NCBI RefSeq assembly: GCF_000340215.1
Contig: NW_006921538.1
Location: 1,488,001-1,552,000 of the forward strand
DNA length: 64,000 nt
Direction of reading: 5' to 3'
From: Pseudocercospora fijiensis CIRAD86
Taxonomy: Eukaryota; Ascomycota; Dothideomycetes; Mycosphaerellales; Mycosphaerellaceae
The translations under genes were made by a program, and so were the position numbers. Below are positions 32,353 to 43,200 of this stretch, in pieces. Position 1 is the first letter of the stretch; every line of letters begins with the position of its first letter. Under the pieces are notes generated by a model. The model searched no databases and had not been told where the DNA came from. It worked only from the letters and a program-made list of their open reading frames with translations.

Positions 32353-34821
32353 TGGCGATTCGAGATGGTATAGCGATCGGGAGGCTATTTGTACTCGGGT
32401 GTCGCTTTTCTTGGATTCACTTTTTTGGGAGTTGATTTCTCGATACCCCAAAGCACGTGGCTGTTGCCATATTGATGATTGAGCTTAATTAGCGTGCTTG
32501 TGTTGTCTTTCCTCGCGTTTAATTTTCGGGATTACTTTGTATATAGCGATGATCTTCATTTTCGATCGGCTTTCTATCTTCCCGAGTCAGAGTCTACATT
32601 GGCGATCTTTGTGGTTGTTCATCGTCGTGTACGTAGATAGGCATTACGCAATGAGGGGAGGGTCGTTTCAGCTGTCTCGTCGGAGATGATGTCCGTTTTT
32701 CTCGAGATTCTATGCGGGATTCGACCGTTGCAGGAACGTGATGATCTCACATGGATATATTCGGAGTTGTATTCAGCAATGAAAAGCTATTGCCGTTCTT
32801 GGGTGGTCAGTCAGCGTTTCAGTGTGGACCTGGTTGCCTGTTCTCGGAGGATTAATTCTGATCACGGCCTTGTTGGCGTGTGCATCATGCGGAGGCGGCG
32901 AAGGCAGTCCTTCGTGCACGGCTGTCTTTACTGCCCAGCATGGCGCGAAGGAGCTCAGTAGCCGGACAGGCCGTTCGCTAACCTTGATGTTATGCCAGAG
33001 CTCGTTAGCACAAGCTTGAGCGAGGCTTGCATCCGAAGCGACATGTCAACAGGCAGGCAAGGCAGAAGTTCGCCTGCTTTTGTGTGATAATGCACCTCGG
33101 AGACATGTGCAGGACGATGCAATGCTGGTGGACGATGTGTTGTCTGAGGGTGACGGTCTGGAGGCTGCAGCACTGACCAGCCATCTTGGCCGATATTCAG
33201 ACTGACTAGCCACTGGGCAGCGACGTTCGGCAGCAGTGTTGAAAGTTGCACTTGTCGTCGACTGACTTTGGAAATTGGCAGGCGCGAAGCAAAACAAGGG
33301 CTGTCAATGCTTCGTTGTCGTGTTCAAGTTCGTCAGGTGGCAGGTGGCGGTGTTCTGTTGCAACAGGATGGACCCTGTCTTTCAGACAGCGCAGAAAGTG
33401 GAGGACCTCCGTGAGTAAGGCAGTGGCAGAATAGGAGGTGTCACAGGCATGATCGCTCCGTTCAGGCACGTGTGAGCCTCAGGTGGGAATGCTGCTATAG
33501 CGAGAACAGACCAGGCGTCGTATGAGGTGGGCCATGAGTTGGTGGGCGTTGTGGCGGCGCGATTGACGTTTGACCTCCGGGAGAGTGTTCATCGGGGTGT
33601 GTGCTCAGATAGCCGACGTGGATGTGCGGTGCAAAGAGATTTGCGCGTGTCTGGATGTGCAGGTGTGTATTGCGCGCAAGTGTGAAAAGACGCGCTCGCG
33701 CCTTGGAAGAAGGCATGCGCATGCGCGGTCAGGGTCCGTGAGCGGCGTCTTTTCTTGGAACTGCTTCGACGTGCAGTGTGTATGTATGTGCTCTCGTCGT
33801 CACGAGGCTGACGGCAATTGATGTGATATCGTGTGATATCGTTGGGGGAATTGCTGAAGCCTGAGTGGCATCGCTGCAGCAATAATAATATGGGCACGTC
33901 ACAATGGCAACGGCCAGGCAGATTGCGCAAGAACAGCCTTCTTTCGCGCCGTTTTGCTGCATAATGAGATAGTACTAGTTGCCATGGCTGCAGCACGCTG
34001 TCTGTGCTACCCACCACCCACCACCTGCACCTCATCGGACATCCACCGCCGCCACCGTGACTGCCCTGCCTGGCCTGCTCTTTCCTGACTTCCGGGTCCA
34101 CCTCCATACTGCAGTCTGTATTAAAACGGCGGCGCAGAAACGGGATTAGTTCTAGTGGATGCGGGATCAAGAAAGCTCGTGGCTGCCCGGGGTCCCTTGA
34201 AACGCGCATCCCTGCCACGTCCACCTTCATGTCGAGCTGCTTGTGTTGATGATGCAGGCAGGCGAAATTCAAGTTTCGCAGCTCCATCATCCATGGCCTT
34301 CGCCCGGACGGCCTCGTGCTCCGCCATCCTCCATCCTCGTGCTCAACACATCCTGCGGCCCTGCCCTTCGAGCGCCAAATACCGCGCGCTCATCCCCTCG
34401 TTTGTATTCGCATCGCATCGCATCGCATCGCATCGTCCCAGCGACCTCACGGCTGCGTGAACGGTACACGTAACACGTGAAACGTCGGCGAACCACTCCC
34501 GCCACGGAACCTCCTCCAGCGCATCAACCCCCACTGCAGCTCTTCAAAGCGCACGCCTTATTATTTCCTCCCCTTGCCCTTGCTCTTGCTCTTGCTGCAA
34601 CTTCAACCCGCACGCCTGCCCGATTGCCTGTTGCGTCGAAGAGGGAAGGACATCTCCTCCTTGGACATTGGCATTGGCGGGGCACGTGGACGAATGGCAG
34701 GCTGTTGATGGCAGACGTCGACCCTCGTTCTCTCTGTACGGAGTCTGCTGAGCATTCATCGGTACACGGCATTTCCGCTGACAACCTGCAGAGTAATCGC
34801 TAATTCGGCGGCATCGCCAGC
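32353..34821. other. Long intergenic region, no supported gene
   Basis: About 2.5 kb. The longest frame (minus strand 33589-34290, 233 codons) is rich in Arg, His, Cys and Trp with no domain and looks spurious. Repeats: a GTGATATC direct repeat at about 33827-33840, a GCATC pentamer tract at about 34410-34436, and a CTTGCC/CTTGCT tract near 34570-34600. The 3' half is CT-rich and is probably the promoter and long leader of the gene starting at 34822. Confidence 0.5.
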
Positions 34822-37800
34822 ATGCCCATCAAGTCCAACAGACCTAAACTCGTCAAGACACGCAGCTCCGACAACTCGCTTTTGCAATCTCAACTCGACG
34901 ACTACAGCGAATTGAATTGCTCTCGAACATCGGTCAGTGATCTCAGGAGTGCCCAACGGCCTGCCTTCCTGCGTCAGCCCAGCGGCACATTCGAGGAAGA
35001 CGTCGGCACTGCTGCCGATATGACCCCTTTCAACAAACGCCTGACCAGGACGGCATCGGCTTCGGCTCTTGACCAGGAATTCGGTGCTTCTCCCACTTCA
35101 GTCAACAGCATCGATTTCATCCGAACCATGAGTGGCTCCAGTCTCGAAAGCAGCCGATCACCGCCGCCCGTGCCCGATCTACTTAAAAGCACCAAGCTCG
35201 ACCTCGAGCAAGCTATCAATCTGCTGCAGGAGTTGAAGAAGACAGCCAGCCCGGAGGAACTTGTCTCGCTTCATCGAGCACTTCTCCCAACCAGGGATGC
35301 GTCGCCAGGAGCTGTCCCACAACTGTCTTCCATTGGGGAGCATGTCGCCTACTCAACCTCGGCTGCACCACGAGATCGTGTTCGATCTGCCATTCCACCC
35401 GGCCTCGCCACTCGCAGCGGCATGTCTGGCGATCCTTTGAGGTCCCAGGAAGATGTGGCCAAGATGACTGAAGCCTCGAAGGAGAAGAAAGGAGCCTGGT
35501 TCAGTGACACTCGCGCACTCGCATCAGTCCGAACGAGAGCGCGGACACTGTCGATGATCAGCACAGGAACAGCACCCGATACTACCACCGTCCACAACGG
35601 CGCATTTGGTCCTGGTACTTTACGCATCACGAATGGCAGTGCGTCGCCCGAGCCAGGTATCATTACAAAGCTCGTCGCGGAGAAAGAAGGAGAGGTGGCA
35701 AGGATCCAGGACGTCACAGATGAGGATGATGCCGAAGTCGTCAAGAAAGACACTCCTGTCCAGCAGCCGAATCTCACACCCTCCCGCCGTCTCAGTCTCG
35801 ATGTGCAATTTGGCCAGGGTAGTCTCGATTCTGCGAGGACCAACCCACCTGCAACTCTTGCTGAGCGCAGACAGAAGCAGTGGGGTATGCGCATCACGAC
35901 TGCACCAGTAGGAACAACTAGCATCCCGATGCCTCAATCATCAAGCGCAAAGGTCAAGCCTGATGACCGAGTGGAACTGCGGTCCCAGAGACATACCAAA
36001 CGACGAACAGTTGGGCACTCTGCTGACCTCAGTATCACAACTGATCTCCCTCGATTCGGCCAGCGATGGGCACACCGCGCTGCTCATCTCTCGAATGAAT
36101 ACATGCTGGATTGTGACATCACGTCTAGCCCATATGACGAGGAACTCGATCCCACCAAGCGTCTGAGTACGGTCCATGACATCGACGAGGAGAAACGAGA
36201 CTCTGGAACGGATGCCTGTGTCCAGGCACTGCTCAAGTTGACCGGACGCTCCGACATCACGACCGATGGCAGCGATGCAGACGAGGTCCCGAGCGGTACG
36301 GCTATTTCAAGTGATGAGAGCAAGTCAAGTGGCGTCTCGCATTTGGACCCGCGCTTTAGAGTCCCTTACAAGCAGGACAGTGGATACTGTTCTGAAGCCT
36401 CCAACTGCAGCTCGCCGCCCCAATTGGGTGTGTTTAACAGCTCGTTTCTCGGAAAGGAGCTTGAGCCCACGCCAGAGCAGCCAGCTGAACTCGAGTCTCT
36501 TGCTCCCTCCCGCGCTGCCACCATCAAGGCAGAAATGCCACGGACCAAGGACGCTGTGGACAGCGATGTTGCAGGTCTCATCAACATGCACGAGCAGCTG
36601 AGTGCCACGTCTTCGCTCACAGCTACGCCATCGCCTCGTCCCGAAATTATCAAGCTGAATGAGCCACCCCAGAAGAAAAGCTTCTCGCCGCTCGCACTCT
36701 TCAAATCCAGGAACAGAGCAAGTAAGCGGGCAAGTCTTGCGCCTGCTGAAGTGAAGAGCACTGAGAAGTCCGATCGTGATCGTGTCATTGCAACGGCAAC
36801 TGCTATGCAGACGCCGTCAGGCGATTACGCTGCAAGTCGTCAGTCAATGGACGGCAAGAGAAGATTGCAGAAACGTATGCCGGAAGCGGTGCGTGAGGTC
36901 CGAATGCGCCAGTCAATGGATATTGCTTCTCAAGCACGCAGCATGGAGTCGCCAGCAAGTTCGCCTCCAGTTCCCACGCTGCACTTGGGATCGAGCACAA
37001 ATACCAAGTCTGGAAAGACTGTCTTCCACAGTGTACCTCCTAGCGTGAGTGCCTCTGACGCCGACGATGAATCCAAGAGCACTGCTTCCACCGCTACAGA
37101 GAGGACCTCCAGTAGCTGGAGACGTCGAAGCAAAAGCTTTGCACGCAAGCGCAGTCACAGCACTCTCCAAGAGCCGAAGGCCGAAGAGTCTCCCGCGCCA
37201 TCTCTGCCTGCAACGCCTCAGCCTTCTACACCTGAACGCCGACGAAACAGAAGTATCGCAAGCTTCGGACTCAGCTCAAAAAGACAAAGTGTTGATACCG
37301 CTGGCGTCAGCTGCACGAGAAGTGCCGGTTCGACCGAATCGACGCACAAAGACTTCAGCTCTGTCGCTCGTGCTTTGGATCCGGCTTCACATGAGGAAGC
37401 CAAGGAGAGCAGACTCAGTGCCGCACTACCGAAGGCCATATCGAAAGTCAAGTCTTCAAAGAACCTCAGGGCTCGGGCGACGATAAATCTGGCCGAATCC
37501 AAGGCCAAAGACAGCAATACCATGCCTGACAAGAAGACTCGAGCAGACATCGCCCCAGTCTTACCAATGCCTCACATAAGCAGCTATCAGCGCACAGTGG
37601 AGGACCTTTTCCCAGAATGGCAAGGCAAGCCAGCTTCGAAGGACTCCTCTCCGGCGGCGGCGGCCATGGAAGCTCAACTACTCCAAGCTTTCCCATACGC
37701 CGGTGCCTCTAAGAATGCATCCAGCTGTATCCCACCTCTACCTGAGCTTCCAGCCGACATGGACCTCAGAGTCTCAAGAGCAGAGGAAATGGTTGCGAAA

Positions 37801-39012
37801 AAGTTGAGACTGAGTCCCAAGCCATCTCCATCTCCTTTAGCTCGCACCAGCGTCGACTCTGCCCAGGCTCGGAAGCAAGCAGTAGTGAAGCAGATTCCGA
37901 AGCCAAAGCCAGAAGCACCGAAGTTGGCTGTTGAGTCGAAGCCACGTGCCGATGACGAGGACTTGTTTGAAGCCGAAAGCATCAAAGACGAACCGGCTGG
38001 AAACAGTGAAGGCGCTCACCCGAGATTCAGCTTCGAAGAAATCCCAAAGCCCGGGATCTATTTGCCATATCGCCCGGCAAACACAGACGCTCCGAGATCG
38101 TCCTCTCCAACTCAGGATGCAAAATATTCGGGATGGCCTGGCTGGGAGACACAATCTAAACTGTGGCAGCAAAAGACAACTGCGATGGAGAGTACAACCA
38201 CTCTGACTTCAGTCGGCACAGCCAGGCCGTTTGAAGAGAAGATTCCCGTAGTGTCGGAGAGCGAGACTGGTAACGAGTCCGACGCGCCCGCCATCGTCGT
38301 CTCGCGATACATCACGCCTCTCACTTCGGAGAGTGCTAGCCGAGCCAAGTCTCGTGATCGCAAGAACAGTGCTCCGAGCGCAATCCAATCAACATCAGAC
38401 CTCCTGGAAGACACGAAGGACGCCAAGTCCGTCGACGCGAATTTGATGCGCACCAACAGCATGGTGTCGACGGCCACTTTTGTGACAATGTGGTCTTCGG
38501 ATGAACGACCATCAAAGGTTGACGTCGGTCGTTCAAGTTCTGCTTTCTCGTCCACTACCACGACAACAACGGTCTCTACAGTCTCATCACGCACCTCGTA
38601 TGCCACGAGCAACAGCTCAAGCACGTCCTTGTCCCAGAACGCCCAAGGCACAAATAGAGGCTCATCCCAGGCCGGTAACTACCTGCCTTACAGGCCTACA
38701 GACTCTGTCGTCGCGGAGCGATCTCGTGCTCTGAACAAAGCACGCCGCTCATGTAACATCAGGACAGAAGAGTTGGCGCATCTCGGACTTGTGGAGGAGG
38801 AACCACCACTCCCCAGCCGCAGTACAGACGTGCCTGACCGATTCAGCGGTGGACTCGGCTATGGCTGGGACCGCGAAACTGGTTTCATTGCCAGTGCCGG
38901 CTCTCGCAACGGTTCCACTGAGACGGTCAACCGCAAGAGCGTCAAAACAAGCGAGACCTACGGGCTCGATCTGACTGATATTCCCATCTTCCTTCAACGC
39001 AGGCCGAATTGA
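34822..39012 (+). CDS. Large Ser-rich disordered protein, function unknown
   Basis: Single exon, 1,396 residues. It is rich in Ser, Ala, Thr, Lys and Pro along its whole length, with many Arg/Lys-x-x-Ser sites that look like kinase targets (KRASLAP, RRRSKSF, KRQSVD). A short helical segment lies at about residues 115-145 (DLLKSTKLDLEQAINLLQELKK). Two copies of a YLPYRP motif occur near residues 1080 and 1285 (GIYLPYRPANTD and GNYLPYRPTDSV). The C-terminal ~90 residues (NIRTEELAHLGLVEEEPPLP, GGLGYGWDRETGF) look the most constrained. No enzyme domain or membrane segment. Possibly a signalling scaffold; that is only inference from composition. Confidence 0.75.
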   Translation: MPIKSNRPKLVKTRSSDNSLLQSQLDDYSELNCSRTSVSDLRSAQRPAFLRQPSGTFEEDVGTAADMTPFNKRLTRTASASALDQEFGASPTSVNSIDFIRTMSGSSLESSRSPPPVPDLLKSTKLDLEQAINLLQELKKTASPEELVSLHRALLPTRDASPGAVPQLSSIGEHVAYSTSAAPRDRVRSAIPPGLATRSGMSGDPLRSQEDVAKMTEASKEKKGAWFSDTRALASVRTRARTLSMISTGTAPDTTTVHNGAFGPGTLRITNGSASPEPGIITKLVAEKEGEVARIQDVTDEDDAEVVKKDTPVQQPNLTPSRRLSLDVQFGQGSLDSARTNPPATLAERRQKQWGMRITTAPVGTTSIPMPQSSSAKVKPDDRVELRSQRHTKRRTVGHSADLSITTDLPRFGQRWAHRAAHLSNEYMLDCDITSSPYDEELDPTKRLSTVHDIDEEKRDSGTDACVQALLKLTGRSDITTDGSDADEVPSGTAISSDESKSSGVSHLDPRFRVPYKQDSGYCSEASNCSSPPQLGVFNSSFLGKELEPTPEQPAELESLAPSRAATIKAEMPRTKDAVDSDVAGLINMHEQLSATSSLTATPSPRPEIIKLNEPPQKKSFSPLALFKSRNRASKRASLAPAEVKSTEKSDRDRVIATATAMQTPSGDYAASRQSMDGKRRLQKRMPEAVREVRMRQSMDIASQARSMESPASSPPVPTLHLGSSTNTKSGKTVFHSVPPSVSASDADDESKSTASTATERTSSSWRRRSKSFARKRSHSTLQEPKAEESPAPSLPATPQPSTPERRRNRSIASFGLSSKRQSVDTAGVSCTRSAGSTESTHKDFSSVARALDPASHEEAKESRLSAALPKAISKVKSSKNLRARATINLAESKAKDSNTMPDKKTRADIAPVLPMPHISSYQRTVEDLFPEWQGKPASKDSSPAAAAMEAQLLQAFPYAGASKNASSCIPPLPELPADMDLRVSRAEEMVAKKLRLSPKPSPSPLARTSVDSAQARKQAVVKQIPKPKPEAPKLAVESKPRADDEDLFEAESIKDEPAGNSEGAHPRFSFEEIPKPGIYLPYRPANTDAPRSSSPTQDAKYSGWPGWETQSKLWQQKTTAMESTTTLTSVGTARPFEEKIPVVSESETGNESDAPAIVVSRYITPLTSESASRAKSRDRKNSAPSAIQSTSDLLEDTKDAKSVDANLMRTNSMVSTATFVTMWSSDERPSKVDVGRSSSAFSSTTTTTTVSTVSSRTSYATSNSSSTSLSQNAQGTNRGSSQAGNYLPYRPTDSVVAERSRALNKARRSCNIRTEELAHLGLVEEEPPLPSRSTDVPDRFSGGLGYGWDRETGFIASAGSRNGSTETVNRKSVKTSETYGLDLTDIPIFLQRRPN

Positions 39013-40270
39013 AAGAATAATGTCTTTGTGTGGTAACAACAGCGTTACGAATTTCCTGGTGTTGGCGGCACAGCGACGAAGGAAGCAATGTATAATCATA
39101 AACTTGAGAGAAAAAAACAAAGTTATAATTATATACATACAATGCAGTATTTGTAATGTTCATGACTGCGACTATTATCTTCTCATCAACTGCGCTCTTT
39201 TCTTTCTTGTGCAGTATCTCCTCCGCCCTACCACCGGATTTGTGCGGGCTCGAGTCTCTACTCGCTCTCTTCTGCGACTATTCCATGCCATGCCGGAGTC
39301 AAACTCGTGGTGTTTGACTAGTATTTTCTCAGCACGCCGATTTTCTAACAGCATGGCAGATGATTTGTTGGCTTTTCTCGTTGTATCTGCAAGTAGTCGG
39401 AGGTCGGCTACTGCCATTGCAAAAGCGGTTAGCCGCTCCGAATACAAACAGGCTAGACAATAGTTTCTAATGGGCTTCACGGTCTGTGACTCGTCCATTT
39501 TTCGGGAGGTCAGATTGTGAGATGCCCGAGTGCCAGACGCCCGAGTTCGGCCGCACGCGTTTTGACCTTGCGCTTCCCTACATGGGATGGGCATGTCGTC
39601 CTACTCGCAAAACTTATGTCATTCCAGCTTGATCTCCGAAAAGTGGTGACAGGCCTATCCAGTGTCAACGACTCAACGATAGGGATTGAAAATCGGCGGT
39701 CGGAATATTCTAGCCTCGGCCACGGATGCGAGGCACATCGAGCGAGCTATACTACATCAAAAATTGCAATCGGGAGTCGGAAGCGTGGAAGTCGCCTTCT
39801 CGCCGACAGTCTTCAAACGGAATACCCGTTTCCCTGCTGGATTTTGGTGGAGAATCAATCGTGCATGTTCTAGCCATACAAAGGCACACGCCGCGCCAGC
39901 ACCATGTTCTCCTCATCGTAATGCATTCCTCACTGTCAGCTTTGTCTCATCATCATCATCATACTGTATCCATCTCATGCTTTCTTTGTTCGCCGCTAGT
40001 CCTGCGGAGTCGCGTGCGAGAAATCAAGCTCTTCGTCTTAGCGGACAAGCTCATGTACGGACGTGCCGTTTGCCGTCTGCAGCTCCCAATCAAGAGCGTT
40101 GATTATAAACGGTAAATGTGGCGTGGCGGTCGGGGGAAAGCTATCGTTCCTTGCCGATCGTTGACGAGTGATGCCTTCACTGCCTCTTATGTACTTTGCG
40201 CAGCCGCGTCTTTTGTGCTGTGCTTGCCAGTGCTCTTCTCTCCGAGTCAGTCTTTACAGCTGCATCGACC
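39013..40270. other. Intergenic region, nothing recognised
   Basis: About 1.25 kb upstream of the ABC transporter, likely its promoter. No supported gene; a CAT trinucleotide run lies at about 39948-39962. The transporter frame is open back to 40196 but lacks an ATG before 40271. Confidence 0.5.
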
Positions 40271-43200
40271 ATGTCGGCTCCGGGAGCGGATAGACCATGG
40301 ACACCAACACCGGGAGCAGATAGACCGTGGACGTCAACAACTTCTGAGACCGCTGTGCCTGGCGACTCCAGTCACTCGGAAACTCCACCCTTAGGCGAGG
40401 AGCCATTCGAAGGCGAAGGCGAAGGCGTGGGCTTGGAGAAGGAGCTCAAGCACGAAGAGAAAGTCGTCGATTACGGAGGCGTAGAGGAACGCAGTTCCCA
40501 GGATGGAAGTGACTTGGAGAGGAAACAGCAGGAGCCTCACATCGAGCGAACAAGAAGTAATTGGACCACGGCCACAGGTACCAGTTACGCTGCAACGGAG
40601 TCTGACGAAGGCGCCCACGCGTCGACACCACGGAAACGGAGATGGAGCGAACGACTCAATCCATTGAGGCACCGAGAACGAATGCCTGTGCCCGATGAAC
40701 GCCAGCCGTCGCGTGAGCACCAAGCGGGATTCTTCAGCATCTTGACCTTCCAATGGATCTCGCCGCTGATGGGCGTCGGCTACAACCGGCCACTGGAATT
40801 GAATGATGTTTGGGCCGTGAATCCAGACAGAAGGGTAGAGGTGATGCAGGATAGACTTTTGGCATCCTTGGAATACCGCAAGGGTCGAAAAGATTGGTTT
40901 TCGCCCTTGTCCATGGCATTGTACGACACCTACAAGACGGAATTCTGGATCGGCGGAACATGCAATCTGATCGCGTCATGTCTTCAGGTCCTGTCGCCCT
41001 TCACCATGAGGTACTTGATTGCGTTTGCAGGCAAGGCGTACGCTGCTTCGGTTGGGCGAGGAACCGCTCCCCATATCGGCGAAGGAATCGGCTTGGTGCT
41101 GGGCATCACCGGCATGCAAATCATCCAATCAATGTGCACGAACCACTTCATATATCGCGGTATGATGGTAGGCGGGCAATGCCGTTCGGTCCTCATCTCG
41201 GTCATCTTCGAAAAAGCGATGAGATTGTCGGGCCGTGCGAAAGCAGGCGGTGCGACGGACGAGCCCCAAGAAAAGCCTGGGTGTGAACCTGGCAGCAAGC
41301 AAGAGAAGGCATATCTCCAGAAGAAGCTTCAAGATGCACAGAAGTCGAAGGGCCAGAAAAGGGGCGTTGCCGGTGATGGTCAAGGCTGGGGAAATGGGCG
41401 CATTGTCAACCTCATGTCCACCGACACCTACCGCATTGATCAAGCCGCCGGTATGGGCCACATGGTATGGACGGCGCCGATCCAGATCGTGCTGACCCTG
41501 GCGCTTTTGTGCATCAACTTGACCTACAGCGCGCTTGCTGGCTTCGCATTCATCTGCCTGATAATGCCTTTACTGGGCCGTGCCATTAAAAGCTTGATGG
41601 CTCGCCGCACCGTCATCAACAAGATCACCGATCAGCGTGTCAGCCTCACGCAGGAGATCATATCCTCGGTTCGCTTTGTGAAGTATTTCGGCTGGGAAAC
41701 GAGCTTCCTTGGACGAGTGCAAGAAATTCGGACTCGTGAAATAAACAAGGTCTCGTTTCTCTTGTCCATTCGCAACGGTATCATGGCCGTGTCCATGTCG
41801 ATTCCAATTTTTGCATCTATGCTCGCATTCATTACCTACTCACTTTCGCAGCACGCTCTGAACCCAGCACCGATCTTCTCGTCCCTGGCGCTTTTCAACG
41901 CTATTCGCATTCCGCTGAACTTCCTTCCCATGGTTCTTGGACAACTCGTGGATGCCAATGCTTCTCTTGCGCGAATCACAGAGTTCCTGGAGGCGGAAGA
42001 AATTCGTGACGAGGCTGTCTGGGAGAAGGGAGCCAAGTACGCAATCGAGATCAAGAGTGGAGATTTCACTTGGGAGCGCAATACCAGTGATAGCGCAGAA
42101 GGGGTACCTGGTCAGGCGCCGAAAAGCATTAAGCAAATGAAGCAGGAAAAGAAAAAGGATAAAGCCAAGGCAAAAGAAGACAAGAGACGATCCAAGGCTC
42201 TTTCGAAGGAAAAATTGGACGAGCTTCCACCCAGTCCGACCACGACTGTAGGCAGCTCAATTGACGAAGAGGAGAAGAAGCCTTTCGAGATCAAAGATGT
42301 CCATCTCACTGTCGGTCGTGACGAGCTTATTGCCGTCATCGGTTCAGTTGGATCTGGAAAGAGTTCGCTTCTCGCAGCCCTTGCTGGTGATATGAGGAAA
42401 ACAAACGGAAGCGTCACGTTTGGTGCAAATCGGGCCTTCTGTCCTCAATATGCCTGGATTCAGAACGCGACAGTTAAGGAAAACATCATCTTCGGCAAAC
42501 AATTTGATCGCAAATGGTACGAGAAGGTCGTCGATGCCTGTGCACTACGACCTGACCTAGACATGCTGCCCGCTGGTGATCTGACGGAGATTGGTGAGCG
42601 AGGTATCACTGTCTCCGGTGGTCAGAAACAACGCTTGAACATCGCCCGAGCAATATATTTCAACGCCGACATTGTGCTGATGGATGACCCTCTTTCAGCT
42701 GTCGACGCCCACGTTGGCAAACACATCATGGACAACGCCATCTGCGGTCTTCTTGCAGGCAAGGCTCGCGTGCTGGCCACACATCAGCTACATGTTCTGC
42801 ATCGCGTTGACCGCATTGTCTGGATGAAGGAAGGCAGGATACACAAGATCGCTACTTTCCCAGACTTGATGGCTCATGATATTGAGTTCCAAAAACTCAT
42901 GGAAACTACAGCCACCGAAGAGAAGAAAGACGAAGAAGAGCATGCAAATGAAGATGAGATTGAGGAAGAGAAGAAGGACATCAAGAAGAGGAAAGGCCGT
43001 AAAGCTGCTGCCGCCTTGATGCAGCAAGAGGAAAAAGCTGTTGACAGCGTTGGGTGGAACGTCTACATGGCTTACATCAAAGCAGCTGGCTCCATTATGG
43101 TCGCACCCGTCATCGTTGGCCTTTTGATCATCTCACAAGGCGCCAATATCATGACAAGTTTATGGCTGTCATATTGGACTTCACAAAAGTGGGGCCTGCA

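Noticed and set aside
33589..34290. 233-codon minus-strand frame in the long intergenic region
   Set aside because: Composition (Arg, His, Cys, Trp-rich, no hydrophobic core) looks random, and no motif or splice structure supports it.
34405..34440. CRISPR-like short repeat array
   Set aside because: Simple GCATC microsatellite without spacers; not a CRISPR array.
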